Below are positions 33,543 through 42,846 of a stretch of DNA of 64,000 nucleotides, piece by piece. This DNA is from Clostridia bacterium. GTDB taxonomy: Bacteria; Bacillota; Clostridia; Oscillospirales; Acutalibacteraceae. Position 1 is the first letter of the stretch, and each line of letters opens with the position of its first letter. The notes under the pieces are model-generated. The model saw only the letters and a program-made list of their open reading frames with translations, was not told the origin of the DNA and did no database searches. The translations under genes were made by a program, and so were the position numbers. The stretch is taken from positions 62,001 to 126,000 of the forward strand of contig JAFNVC010000018.1 of the NCBI GenBank assembly GCA_017379935.1, written 5' to 3'.

Positions 33543-34856
33543 ATGAACGACGTTCTTGTAATAGGCGGCGGTCTCGCAGGTGTTGAAGCCGCGTGGGCGC
33601 TCGCAAACAACGGAATATCGGTTACTATCGCAGAGATGAAGCCCGCAAAGCGTTCGCCCGCACATAAGAGCGATATGCTCGCGGAGCTTGTCTGCTCAAA
33701 CTCACTCAAGGCACAGCGCCTTGCCTCCGCGGCAGGACTTCTCAAGGCGGAAATGGAGCTTCTCGGTTCAGTCTGTGTGGAATGTGCAAAGGCTTGCAGC
33801 GTTCCCGCAGGCGGTGCGCTGGCTGTTGACAGAGATAAATTTTCCGCAATGGTTACGGAGAAAATCAAGTCGCACCCGCTTATTGAAATCGAGTGCAGAG
33901 AGGTGACGGAAATCCCCGAGGGCAACGTTATCGTTGCGGCAGGTCCCCTCGCTTCGGATGCACTTGCAGAGGATATCAAAAATCTCTGCGGCGGCTCGCT
34001 GAGCTTTTTTGATGCGGCGGCACCGATTGTCACAGACGAAAGCATCGACAAAGCCTGTGCTTTTTCACAGTCACGCTATGACCGCGGCGGTGAGGACGAT
34101 TACCTCAACTGTCCGATGAATAAGGAAGAGTACGAGACTTTTTACAACGAGCTTATCAATGCTGAATCGGCAGAGCTTCACTCCTTTGATAAGCGCAAGG
34201 GCGTTTACGAGGGCTGTATGCCGATTGAGGTTATGGCTTCGCGCGGAGCGGATACAATGCGCTTCGGACCGCTTAAACCTGTCGGACTCCGCGACCCGAG
34301 AACAGGTCACAGACCGTGGGCAGTGCTTCAGTTAAGACGTGAGGATGCGAGCGGAACGATGTATAATCTCGTCGGATTTCAGACTAATCTTAAATTCAGC
34401 GAGCAGAAGCGTGTATTCTCGCTTATTCCGGCGCTGAAAAATGCGGAATTCATCCGTTACGGCGTTATGCACCGCAACACGTTTATTGATTCACCCCGTC
34501 ACCTTAACAGCGATTTCTCCTTCAGAGGCAGAGAAGGTCTCTACTTCGCAGGTCAGATCACGGGCGTTGAGGGATATATGGAATCTGCGGCGGCAGGCAT
34601 TCTCGCGGGTCTCAATATGGCAAGACGCCTCAGGGGTGAGGAGCCGCTCAGACTGCCCGATATTACGATGCTCGGCGCACTTTCAAATTATATCAGTAAC
34701 GAGACTGTTACAAATTTCCAGCCGATGGGTGCTAATTTCGGAATTTTACCGCCTCTCGGTGAGGTAATCAGAGATAAAAAGCTACGTTATGAAGCTCTTT
34801 CAAAAAGGAGCCTCGACTACTTTAAAAATATTTTGGGAAAGGATTGGTGTGAATGA
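33543..34856 (+). CDS. trmFO: tRNA (uracil-5-)-methyltransferase TrmFO
   Basis: 437 residues. Flavoprotein that makes 5-methyluridine at tRNA position 54 using methylenetetrahydrofolate. The N-terminal FAD-binding motif VIGGGLAGVEAAWALA is at residues 5-20, with CSNSLKAQRL and the C-terminal LYFAGQITGVEGYMESAAAGILAGLN block. This is the folate-dependent enzyme typical of Firmicutes in place of TrmA. Conserved position after topA. Stop overlaps the rnc start by four bases. Confidence 0.97.
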   Translation: MNDVLVIGGGLAGVEAAWALANNGISVTIAEMKPAKRSPAHKSDMLAELVCSNSLKAQRLASAAGLLKAEMELLGSVCVECAKACSVPAGGALAVDRDKFSAMVTEKIKSHPLIEIECREVTEIPEGNVIVAAGPLASDALAEDIKNLCGGSLSFFDAAAPIVTDESIDKACAFSQSRYDRGGEDDYLNCPMNKEEYETFYNELINAESAELHSFDKRKGVYEGCMPIEVMASRGADTMRFGPLKPVGLRDPRTGHRPWAVLQLRREDASGTMYNLVGFQTNLKFSEQKRVFSLIPALKNAEFIRYGVMHRNTFIDSPRHLNSDFSFRGREGLYFAGQITGVEGYMESAAAGILAGLNMARRLRGEEPLRLPDITMLGALSNYISNETVTNFQPMGANFGILPPLGEVIRDKKLRYEALSKRSLDYFKNILGKDWCE

Positions 34857-35533
34857 TGGCAGATATCAGAGAGCTGCAGGAAAAGCTCGGCTATAAATTT
34901 GCTGACGAGAGTCTGCTTATCCGCGCACTCTCACATTCTTCCTACGTTAACGAAAACCATTCCGCGGGTGACTCCAACGAAAGACTCGAGTTTCTCGGAG
35001 ACTCCGTACTCGGACTTGTAACCGCGGAAAATTTCTATACAAACTACAAAAAGCTTCCCGAGGGTGAGCTGACAAAGCTCCGCGCGGCTACCGTTTGCGA
35101 AAAGTCGCTCGCAGGCTTTGCACAGCAGCTTGAACTCGGCAAATATCTTTTGCTCGGCAAGGGTGAAAATCTTACGGGAGGCAGAAACCGCCCGTCAATT
35201 CAGGCGGATGCCTTCGAGGCAATTATCGCCGCAATTTACCTTGACGGCGGTATGGAAGAGGCAAGAAAATTCGTGCTGAAATATATCGACGAAGCGATCC
35301 GTCAGCACCAGTCCTTCAAGGATTATAAGACGATGCTTCAGGAGGTTGTTCAGCGTAATCCGGGCGAGATAGTGGAATACGTTCTCGTCGGTGAATCGGG
35401 TCCCGACCACGATAAGCGCTTTGCCGTTGAGGTTCATCTGAACTCGAACGTAATCGGCAAGGGCATCGGCAAGAGCAAAAAGCGTGCCGAGCAGGAGGCT
35501 GCAAGGGAAGCCTTGGAGCTTATGGGACTGTGA
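34853..35533 (+). CDS. rnc: Ribonuclease III
   Basis: 226 residues. Double-stranded-RNA endonuclease processing rRNA precursors and structured mRNAs. The signature NERLEFLGDSVLGL contains the catalytic acidic residues; a second acidic site is in FEAIIAAIYLDGG. A C-terminal double-stranded-RNA-binding domain (KDYKTMLQEVVQRNPG ... AEQEAAREALELMGL) follows. Full length. Coupled to trmFO upstream and to the radical SAM gene downstream by four-base overlaps. It is the enzyme most likely to act on any transcribed hairpin array in this genome. Confidence 0.97.
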   Translation: MMADIRELQEKLGYKFADESLLIRALSHSSYVNENHSAGDSNERLEFLGDSVLGLVTAENFYTNYKKLPEGELTKLRAATVCEKSLAGFAQQLELGKYLLLGKGENLTGGRNRPSIQADAFEAIIAAIYLDGGMEEARKFVLKYIDEAIRQHQSFKDYKTMLQEVVQRNPGEIVEYVLVGESGPDHDKRFAVEVHLNSNVIGKGIGKSKKRAEQEAAREALELMGL

Positions 35534-36537
35534 GGCACGTGAACGTTGCCCTCTTTGTGCCGCACGTCGGCTGTCCGAATCAATGCTCGTTCTGTAATCA
35601 GCGTGCAATTTCGGGCAAGAGGACACAGGTAACGCCCGACGATGTTGAAAAGGCGGTGCAGATTGCACTCGGCAATCCTGACAGCAGGGGCGGAGAAATC
35701 GCATTTTTCGGCGGCAGCTTTACTGCGATTGAAAGACAGACGATGATTTCGCTTCTCGAAGCAGCTTATAGGTTTGTTGCCGACGGCAGCTTTAAGGGTA
35801 TACGGATTTCTACCCGACCCGATGCGATTGATGAGGAAATCTGCTCACTTCTTAAAAGCTACGGCGTGACTGCAGTTGAGCTCGGCGCACAGAGCCTTGA
35901 CGATAATGTGCTCGCACTTAACCGCAGAGGGCATACGGTTCAGGATGTTGTCAACGCAACGAAAATGCTTAAATCAGCAGGCTTTGAAACGGGTCTGCAG
36001 ATGATGACGGGGCTTTACGGCTCGACGGATTCCGACAGTATTGAAACGGCAAGGAAGATTATAAAGCTTCAGCCCGACACCGTCAGAATTTACCCGACGG
36101 TGGTACTCGAAAGCACTCACCTTTGCGAGCTTTACAGAAGCGGGGAGTACACTCCGCAGACGGTTGAGTCTGCCGCGGAGCTTTGTGCAACGCTTCTCGA
36201 AATGTTTGATGATGCCGGAATAAATGTTATCCGCACGGGACTTCATTCGGGCGGAGACGTCGAGGGTGAATACGTCGCAGGTGCATATCACCCCGCATTC
36301 AAGGAAATCTGCGAGAGTAAGATTTATTTGCGTAAGGCTCTTGAATTTATAAAAGCAAACAGTATTCCGCAAGGGAAAATTGAAATCTGCGTCAGCCCGA
36401 AGGCGGTTTCACCGATGACGGGGCAGAAAAAGGCGAATATCCTCGCGCTTCACGAGCTTGGATATGATGCGAAAATCATTGCGGATGAAAAGATAGAAAA
36501 GTACAAACTTTACATATTAAGGAATGAAAGATTATGA
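35530..36537 (+). CDS. Radical SAM protein of the Elp3-like group
   Basis: 335 residues. The radical SAM cluster motif CPNQCSFCNQ (C15, C19, C22) lies near the N-terminus, with GGSFTAI (SAM-binding GGE-type motif) and ISTRPDAIDEE, as in oxygen-independent coproporphyrinogen oxidase/Elp3-type enzymes. No acetyltransferase domain is fused. The 335-residue form between rnc and smc recurs in Clostridia, but its substrate is not known to me. It starts at GTG 35530, overlapping the rnc stop; a GTG at 35539 is possible. The ATGA overlap with smc couples them. Confidence 0.85.
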   Translation: MRHVNVALFVPHVGCPNQCSFCNQRAISGKRTQVTPDDVEKAVQIALGNPDSRGGEIAFFGGSFTAIERQTMISLLEAAYRFVADGSFKGIRISTRPDAIDEEICSLLKSYGVTAVELGAQSLDDNVLALNRRGHTVQDVVNATKMLKSAGFETGLQMMTGLYGSTDSDSIETARKIIKLQPDTVRIYPTVVLESTHLCELYRSGEYTPQTVESAAELCATLLEMFDDAGINVIRTGLHSGGDVEGEYVAGAYHPAFKEICESKIYLRKALEFIKANSIPQGKIEICVSPKAVSPMTGQKKANILALHELGYDAKIIADEKIEKYKLYILRNERL

Positions 36538-39500
36538 GATTAAAAGCACTCGAAATGCAGGGCTTCAAATCCTTCCCTGACAAAACGGTTTTTAATTTTA
36601 ATCACGGAATGACGGCTGTCGTCGGTCCTAACGGCTCGGGTAAGAGTAATATTGCCGATGCTGTCCGCTGGGTACTCGGTGAGCAGTCAACCAAAAATCT
36701 CCGCGGCTCGAAGATGGAGGATGTTATCTTCGGCGGTACAAAAATCCGTAAGGCTCTCGGCTTTGCGGAGGTAACGCTCAAGCTCGATAACTCCGACCGT
36801 ACTCTTAACAACTGCGACAAGGATGAGGTTGCGGTAACACGCCGTTACTACCGCTCGGGCGAGAGTGATTATATGCTCAACGGCGCGGTTGTAAGACTTC
36901 GTGATATCCACGAGCTGTTTATGGATACAGGTCTCGGCCGTGACGGCTACTCGCTCGTCAGTCAGGGCAGAATTGCCGACCTTATTTCTTCAAAATCGGG
37001 TCAGCGCCGTGAAATGCTCGAGGAGGCTGCGGGAATTTCACATTTCCGTTACCGCCGTAACGATGCTAACCGAAAGCTTGCACAGGCAGAGGAAAACCTC
37101 GTCCGTCTGCGTGACATTCTTGCAGAGCTTGAGGGACGTGTAGGCCCCCTTAAGATTCAGAGCGAAAAGGCGCAGAAATTCCTCGTTCTTGCTGCCGAGA
37201 AAAAAGAGCTTGAAATCGGCTTGTGGCTCCATACAATCGAGACCTCAAAGACGAAGCTCCGCGAGCAGGAGGATAAGCTTTCCGTTGCTCAGGCACAGTA
37301 TGACGGTATTGAAGCCGCACTCAATGTTATCGAGCAGGAGACGGAGGAAATCTTCACAAAGAGTCAGGAAATTACAGTCCGCATTGATAATCTCCGTCAG
37401 AATGCAACCTCATACGAGGAGCAGGCGGTGCATATCGACGGTGAAATTTCCGTTGAAAAGAATACAATTCTCCATAACAATCAGACAATCGAGCGTATCC
37501 GCCGTGATATGACCGATGCCGCAGACAGCGAAAAGGGTCTCGGTGAGGAGATTGCCGAGGCGAAGAAGGAAATCGACGAGCTTCTCGAGGAAATTGCATC
37601 GAAGAAGCGCGAGCTTGACCTTGCGGCAACTGATATTGCTCAGGCAAAGACGGAAAACAGCGAGTTTTCAGATAAAATTGCCGACCTTTCACAGAAGATT
37701 ACGGCAATCACAACTCAGATTGCAGACAAGCGTATCGAGGAGACAACGGCAAACTCTTCAATCGAAGAGATTATGGGCCGTGTCAGCAACATCGAAGGCG
37801 TTCTTTCAACAAGAAACGGATATATCACCGAGCTCGAGGGTAAGCGTGATGAGTGTCAGGCAGAGCTCGACAAGATGAACGAGGAAGCAACGACAATTAT
37901 GAATGCCGTTTCGGGCTACAGCCTCCGTGTTCAGTCACGCGAGGAAAAGGCTGAAAAGCTCAAGGGCGAAATCGATGCACGCGGTCTTGATATCCTGCAG
38001 AAAAAAGATAAAATCCGTATTCTTGACGATATGGAAAAGAATATGGAAGGTTATTCGGGTGCTGTTAAGGCTATTGTCCGTGAGGCAAAGGGCGGATTCC
38101 TCCGCGGTATTCACGGCCCGCTTTCACAGCTTATCAACGTAAATGACAGATACGCCGTTGCGGTTGAAACTGCACTCGGCGCAGCTATACAGAACATCGT
38201 TACGGACAGCGAAAACGATGCAAAGCGCGCTATCAACTTCCTTAAGGAAAAGAAGGGCGGACGCGCAACCTTCCTTCCGCTGACATCTGTTAAAGCAAAG
38301 CCCTTCACGGAAAAGGGACTCGAGGATTGCTACGGCTTTATCGATATGGCGGACGAGCTTCTCGAGTACGAGGCTCAGTATGCGGAGATTATCCGTTCAC
38401 TTCTTGGCAGAACAGCTGTTGCGGAGGATCTCGACAGCGCAATCGCGATTGCAAAGAAATATGACTACCGCTTCAAAATCGTTACTCTCGACGGACAGGT
38501 TGTCAATGCGGGCGGTTCAATGACGGGCGGCTCGCGCGGACATAACGCGGGTATTCTCAGCCGTGGTAACGAGATGGATAAGCTCAAGGCACAGGTGCAG
38601 GAGCTTACCGCACAGCAGCAGGTAAGTCAGGAAGAATATAAGAAATTGAGCGAAGAGCTTTCGCTTATCAAGGCAGATCTCGACGCTTCGCAGGCAGACC
38701 TTAAGCGCATTCAGGAGGACGTTATCCGTAAGGAAAGTGAGCTTTCACTCATCGACGGTAAGCTTGATACGGCAAATGCCGCACTCGAAGACCTCCGACG
38801 CGAAAAGCATAATGCGAGCCTTCGTATCTCCGACCTTGAAGAGCTCAAGGCTAAGGCACAGGCAGAGATTGACGGACTCAATAAGGAAATGGGAGTTCTT
38901 CAGGCAGACCTTGATATGGTCACACACGGCAGAGAACAGCTCGAGGAAAAGCGCGAAAATCTCGCACAGCTCGAAGCAAAAATCAACCTTGAAATCCTTG
39001 CTTTTGAAAAGGATATTCAGGCCCGCCGTGAGGCTGTTGATTTGCTCCACCGCCGTATGGCAAGCCACGAGGGCAAGCTTGATGACCTTAACGGTGAAAT
39101 CGCAGTTATCGAAAACGCAAATAAGGACATTGAAAATAAAATTACAGAGCTTGAAAAGAAAGCCGCAGAGCTTCGCTCAATGGGCGCACAATCCAAGGGT
39201 GACGTTGAGGCTCTCGTAAAAGAGAGAACCGAGTGCGATGCGAGAAGCGCAAGGCTCCGTGCCGAGGAACGTTCGAAGATGGACGAGCGTGAAAAAATCA
39301 GCGGCGAGCTTGCACGTCTTGAGGAACGTAAGGAAACGATGAATAAGCAGCTTGAGGATGCAATCAACAAGCTCTTTGACGAATATCAGCTCACCAAAAC
39401 AGAGGCAGAGGCAATGAACATCGTCATTGACGATTATCAGAAGGCTCACCGTACGCTGCAGGAGGTCAAGGGTAAAATCCGCGCACTCGGCAGTGTCAAC

Positions 39501-40106
39501 GTCGGTGCTATTGAGGAATATGCCGAGGTTTCCGAGCGTTACGCGTTTATGAAGGAGCAGCTGGATGATATCGAGCGCTCACGCGAAGAGCTGACACGTC
39601 TTATCGGCGACCTCACGGGCAGAATGGCAGAGCAGTTTAAGGATCAGTTCGTGCGCATCAATTCTTATTTCGGCGAGACATTTGTTGAACTCTTCGGCGG
39701 CGGTAAGGCAGAGCTTATCCTTGAAAATCTCAACGATGTTCTTGAATGTAATATTGAAATCAAGGTACAGCCGCCGGGCAAGAATGTTCAGAACATTGAC
39801 CTTCTTTCGGGTGGTGAAAAGGGACTTGCGGCTATCGCACTTCTCTTCTCCATTCTTAAGGTTTCACCGTCACCGTTCTGTATTTTTGACGAGGTTGAGG
39901 CGGCGCTTGACGACGTCAATGTTACCCGTTATGCGCAGTATGTGCGCCGAATGACACAGAACACCCAGTTCATTCTCATCACGCACAGACGCGGTACAAT
40001 GGAAGAGGCTGACGTGCTTTACGGCATCACGATGCAGGAGGAGGGCGTTTCAAAAATGCTCGAGCTCCAGACGGCAGAAATGGCAAAGAAGCTTGGTATT
40101 ACCTAA
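36534..40106 (+). CDS. smc: Chromosome segregation protein SMC
   Basis: 1190 residues, full length. ATP-driven clamp that organises and segregates chromosomes with ScpA/ScpB. Walker A GPNGSGKSN is at about residues 32-40. Two long coiled coils (about 170-500 and 670-1000) flank a hinge (GYSGAVKAIVREAKGGFLRGIHGPLS ... GGSMTGGSRG). The C-terminal ABC signature LLSGGEKGLAAIAL and Walker B CIFDEVEAALDD complete the head. The end of a co-directional repair/RNA-processing/segregation cluster. ftsY, which usually follows smc, is replaced here by an accessory gene. Confidence 0.98.
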   Translation: MRLKALEMQGFKSFPDKTVFNFNHGMTAVVGPNGSGKSNIADAVRWVLGEQSTKNLRGSKMEDVIFGGTKIRKALGFAEVTLKLDNSDRTLNNCDKDEVAVTRRYYRSGESDYMLNGAVVRLRDIHELFMDTGLGRDGYSLVSQGRIADLISSKSGQRREMLEEAAGISHFRYRRNDANRKLAQAEENLVRLRDILAELEGRVGPLKIQSEKAQKFLVLAAEKKELEIGLWLHTIETSKTKLREQEDKLSVAQAQYDGIEAALNVIEQETEEIFTKSQEITVRIDNLRQNATSYEEQAVHIDGEISVEKNTILHNNQTIERIRRDMTDAADSEKGLGEEIAEAKKEIDELLEEIASKKRELDLAATDIAQAKTENSEFSDKIADLSQKITAITTQIADKRIEETTANSSIEEIMGRVSNIEGVLSTRNGYITELEGKRDECQAELDKMNEEATTIMNAVSGYSLRVQSREEKAEKLKGEIDARGLDILQKKDKIRILDDMEKNMEGYSGAVKAIVREAKGGFLRGIHGPLSQLINVNDRYAVAVETALGAAIQNIVTDSENDAKRAINFLKEKKGGRATFLPLTSVKAKPFTEKGLEDCYGFIDMADELLEYEAQYAEIIRSLLGRTAVAEDLDSAIAIAKKYDYRFKIVTLDGQVVNAGGSMTGGSRGHNAGILSRGNEMDKLKAQVQELTAQQQVSQEEYKKLSEELSLIKADLDASQADLKRIQEDVIRKESELSLIDGKLDTANAALEDLRREKHNASLRISDLEELKAKAQAEIDGLNKEMGVLQADLDMVTHGREQLEEKRENLAQLEAKINLEILAFEKDIQARREAVDLLHRRMASHEGKLDDLNGEIAVIENANKDIENKITELEKKAAELRSMGAQSKGDVEALVKERTECDARSARLRAEERSKMDEREKISGELARLEERKETMNKQLEDAINKLFDEYQLTKTEAEAMNIVIDDYQKAHRTLQEVKGKIRALGSVNVGAIEEYAEVSERYAFMKEQLDDIERSREELTRLIGDLTGRMAEQFKDQFVRINSYFGETFVELFGGGKAELILENLNDVLECNIEIKVQPPGKNVQNIDLLSGGEKGLAAIALLFSILKVSPSPFCIFDEVEAALDDVNVTRYAQYVRRMTQNTQFILITHRRGTMEEADVLYGITMQEEGVSKMLELQTAEMAKKLGIT

Positions 40107-40126
40107 AATAAAATGAGGTGAAAGTT

Positions 40127-41026
40127 ATGAAATGTCAAATTTGCGGAAATGAAAGCGAAAATTATGAACTTTGCTCTGATTGTAATACAAGAAGAAAAAA
40201 GGGTGATGTTGTAAAATGCTCAAAATGTGGAAACTGGCATTTTACCAATAAATCGTGTGTTAACTGCATATCAAATCCGGAAACCGATTTGATATATGAA
40301 TTAAAGAGTTCATTACTTTCACCTATTGAAAAAGAGTATTTCAAAAGTATTCAGTCTGTTTTGCCAGAAGGTTATTCTGTATATCCGCAGATAAATCTTG
40401 CAAGTATTATCAATCGCACTGATATTCATACTTTTCAAAATGAACTTTTCAGAAATATAGATTTTGGTGTCTTTGATAAGGATCTTAAGCCTGTATTTTT
40501 AATCGAAATTCAGGATAATACTCATTTGAATGTCGAAAGAAAAAATCGCGATAGCAAGATTAAAAAGATTTGCGAGGAAGCAGGCATTGCAATAGTTGAG
40601 TTCTGGAACGTTAATCGAGTTGATATGGAAGAGGTCAGCGAAAAAATTACCGAAGCATTAAATGCTCCTCCGATTGCAAGAAAAGCTAATCACAAAAAAG
40701 TCAGCTTTGAGCAAGCAGAGTATACCACTGTAAAAAAGCAAAAGCCGGAGACAACCAAGCCACTAAGAGGTTTTGAATCATTGGTAAAAGGTGTATTGCT
40801 GTTTTTAAGTTTTATGGCAACGGGTTTTGCTACTGACTATACAAATACAGGAAAAGTTTTACCTTTTTTGCTTTGTTCTATTTTTCCGGCTATCACATTT
40901 ATTGTGGGAATTATTTTGCATAAAAAAGGCGTTAATTCTGCGGCAAGCATAGGTTTTAGCGGATTGTTTTTATTTGTTTTATGGGGATACCCACTTTTGT
41001 TTTGGTTGCGCCCCCTGTTATATTGA
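40127..41026 (+). CDS. Zinc-ribbon, DUF2726-like and membrane domain protein
   Basis: 299 residues. Residues 1-50 carry four CxxC-type pairs (CQICGN, CSDCN, CSKCGN, CVNC), i.e. two zinc ribbons. Residues about 65-185 resemble DUF2726, a restriction-endonuclease-fold domain, with IDFGVFDKDLKPVFLIEIQD giving a D...ExQ pattern. Three hydrophobic segments (about 222-240, 247-266, 275-296) close the protein. Start ATG 40127, six bases from TGAGGTG. AT-rich codon use unlike smc and gltX on either side, plus its own terminator, suggest an inserted accessory gene. Function unknown; possible nucleic-acid processing at the membrane. Confidence 0.7.
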   Translation: MKCQICGNESENYELCSDCNTRRKKGDVVKCSKCGNWHFTNKSCVNCISNPETDLIYELKSSLLSPIEKEYFKSIQSVLPEGYSVYPQINLASIINRTDIHTFQNELFRNIDFGVFDKDLKPVFLIEIQDNTHLNVERKNRDSKIKKICEEAGIAIVEFWNVNRVDMEEVSEKITEALNAPPIARKANHKKVSFEQAEYTTVKKQKPETTKPLRGFESLVKGVLLFLSFMATGFATDYTNTGKVLPFLLCSIFPAITFIVGIILHKKGVNSAASIGFSGLFLFVLWGYPLLFWLRPLLY

Positions 41027-41031
41027 TTTGA

Positions 41032-41066
41032 TACCCCTTAATTGATAAAATTAAGGGGTAATTTTA
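41032..41066 (+). terminator. Terminator after the DUF2726-like gene
   Basis: TACCCCTTAATT (41032-41043) pairs with 41049-41060 around a five-base loop, followed by ATTTTAT. Confidence 0.85.
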
Positions 41067-41088
41067 TGGAATTTTTCGCAATAAACTC

Positions 41089-41117
41089 TTGATACTTGCA
41101 CGATTTTCTGCGATAAT
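41089..41117 (+). promoter_or_regulatory. Promoter of gltX-glnS
   Basis: TTGATA (41089-41094), 17-bp spacer, GATAAT (41112-41117), 52 bases before the ATG. No T-box-like structure in the short leader. Confidence 0.75.
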
Positions 41118-41169
41118 GTAATGTGTATATTTATATGTGGGTCAGTGTGCCCATTAAGGAGTATTGACT

Positions 41170-42831
41170 ATGACAGATTACGAAAAGCTCGCGGAGTTAT
41201 TGTATCCCGAAATTACAAAAACTCCCGAGGACTATGAAAAAATATATCCCGAGAGAGGATTGTCGGAGGGCGCACGCGTTTCCCGTTTTGCACCCAGCCC
41301 GACAGGCTTCCTTCACCTCGGCGGTCTTTTTGCGGCTATGATTGCTCGCCTTAATACGAGAACAACCGACGACGGTGTGTTTTTCCTTCGTATTGAGGAT
41401 ACCGATAAAAAGCGTGAGATTGAGGATGGTGTTTCCGCTATTATCACAGGTCTTACCGATTTCGGTATGCAGCCCGACGAGGGTGTTATGGGCTTTAACG
41501 AGGAAAGCGGTAACTACGGCCCGTATCAGCAGAGCCACAGAAAAGAGATTTATCAGACTATCGCAAAGTCTCTTGTAAAGCAGGGTCTTGCTTATCCGTG
41601 CTTCTGCTCCGAGGATGAGCTGACGGCTCTGCGCGCCGAGCAGGAAAAGGCGGGTACACTCATTCAGGGCTATTTCGGCGAATGGGCAAAGTGCCGTGAG
41701 CTTACCTTTGAACAGCAGAAGGCTAATATCGAGGCAGGTATGCCCTTTACTCTCCGCCTTCGTTCACCCGGAAATCCCGACAACAGAATCAAGTTTGAAG
41801 ACCTCATCAAGGGCAAGATTGAAATGCCTGAGAACATCCAGGATGTTGTTCTTCTCAAGACGGACGGTATTCCTACATACCATTTCGCACACGCGGTTGA
41901 CGACCACTTTATGAGAACAACTCACGTTGTCCGCGGTGATGAGTGGATTTCTTCCGTACCGCTTCACATTCAGCTCTTCAAGGCCTGCGGCTACAGAGTG
42001 CCGAAGTTCGCACACATTTCTCCGATTATGAAGGAGGATAACGGCGGCAAGCGTAAGCTTTCAAAGAGAAAGGATCCCGAGGCTTCCGTTTCGTTCTATA
42101 CAGAGAGCGGATACCCGAAGGAGAGCGTTATCGAGTATCTTCTCACAATCGCTAACTCGAACTTCGAGGATTGGAGAAAGACAAACAAGGACGCTCCGCA
42201 GTCAGCCTTCCCGTTCAACCTTAAAAAGATGAGCGGCAGCGGCGCACTCTTCGACCTCGTTAAGCTCAATGACGTCAGCAAGAACGTGATTTCTCTTATG
42301 ACAGCCGACGAGGTTTACGAAAAGGCTATCAAGTGGGCACAGGCTTATGACGAGGAGCTTTACAGCCTTATGTCAGCAGACGAAGCGTTTGCAAAGGGTA
42401 TTCTTTCAATCGACAGAGGAACTGCAAAGCCGCGTAAGGATATCGCAAAATGGGACGAAATCAAGGATTACGTTTCGTATTTCTATAATTCAATCTACAC
42501 TCCCGACCACACTCTTCCCGAGAATATTTCAAAGCAGGATGCGGCGGCAGTTCTTGAGGCATATCTCAAGGTTTTTGATGCAAATGACGACAAGGACACA
42601 TGGTTTAACAAAATCAAGGAGCTTTGTGAGCCTCTCGGCTTCACTCCGAATGTTAAAGAATATAAGCAGAATCCCGAGGCTTTCAAGGGTCACGTCGGCG
42701 ACGTTTCAACGGTTATCCGTATCGCGATAACATCGCGCCGTAACACGCCCGACCTTCATTCAATCATTGCCCTTCTCGGCAACGATGAAATTAAGGCGAG
42801 ACTTGAAAGCACTCTTAACGAATATAAATAA
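41170..42831 (+). CDS. gltX: Glutamyl-tRNA synthetase
   Basis: 553 residues, longer than the usual bacterial GltX (about 470-500). Class I enzyme charging tRNA-Glu. FAPSPTGFLHLGGL holds the HIGH-type motif and KLSKRKD the KMSKS-type motif. FLRIEDTDKKRE and HVVRGDEWISS are also GluRS hallmarks. No cysteine zinc-finger insert is obvious. Start ATG 41170, eight bases from AAGGAG; the TTG at 41164 is too close. It is paired with glnS 15 bases downstream, so the two related synthetases are made from one mRNA. Confidence 0.95.
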   Translation: MTDYEKLAELLYPEITKTPEDYEKIYPERGLSEGARVSRFAPSPTGFLHLGGLFAAMIARLNTRTTDDGVFFLRIEDTDKKREIEDGVSAIITGLTDFGMQPDEGVMGFNEESGNYGPYQQSHRKEIYQTIAKSLVKQGLAYPCFCSEDELTALRAEQEKAGTLIQGYFGEWAKCRELTFEQQKANIEAGMPFTLRLRSPGNPDNRIKFEDLIKGKIEMPENIQDVVLLKTDGIPTYHFAHAVDDHFMRTTHVVRGDEWISSVPLHIQLFKACGYRVPKFAHISPIMKEDNGGKRKLSKRKDPEASVSFYTESGYPKESVIEYLLTIANSNFEDWRKTNKDAPQSAFPFNLKKMSGSGALFDLVKLNDVSKNVISLMTADEVYEKAIKWAQAYDEELYSLMSADEAFAKGILSIDRGTAKPRKDIAKWDEIKDYVSYFYNSIYTPDHTLPENISKQDAAAVLEAYLKVFDANDDKDTWFNKIKELCEPLGFTPNVKEYKQNPEAFKGHVGDVSTVIRIAITSRRNTPDLHSIIALLGNDEIKARLESTLNEYK

Positions 42832-42846
42832 CTGGGAGGTAATAAA

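Noticed and set aside
41061..41169. T-box riboswitch upstream of gltX
   Set aside because: Only about 50 bases lie between the promoter and the start codon, with no antiterminator structure.
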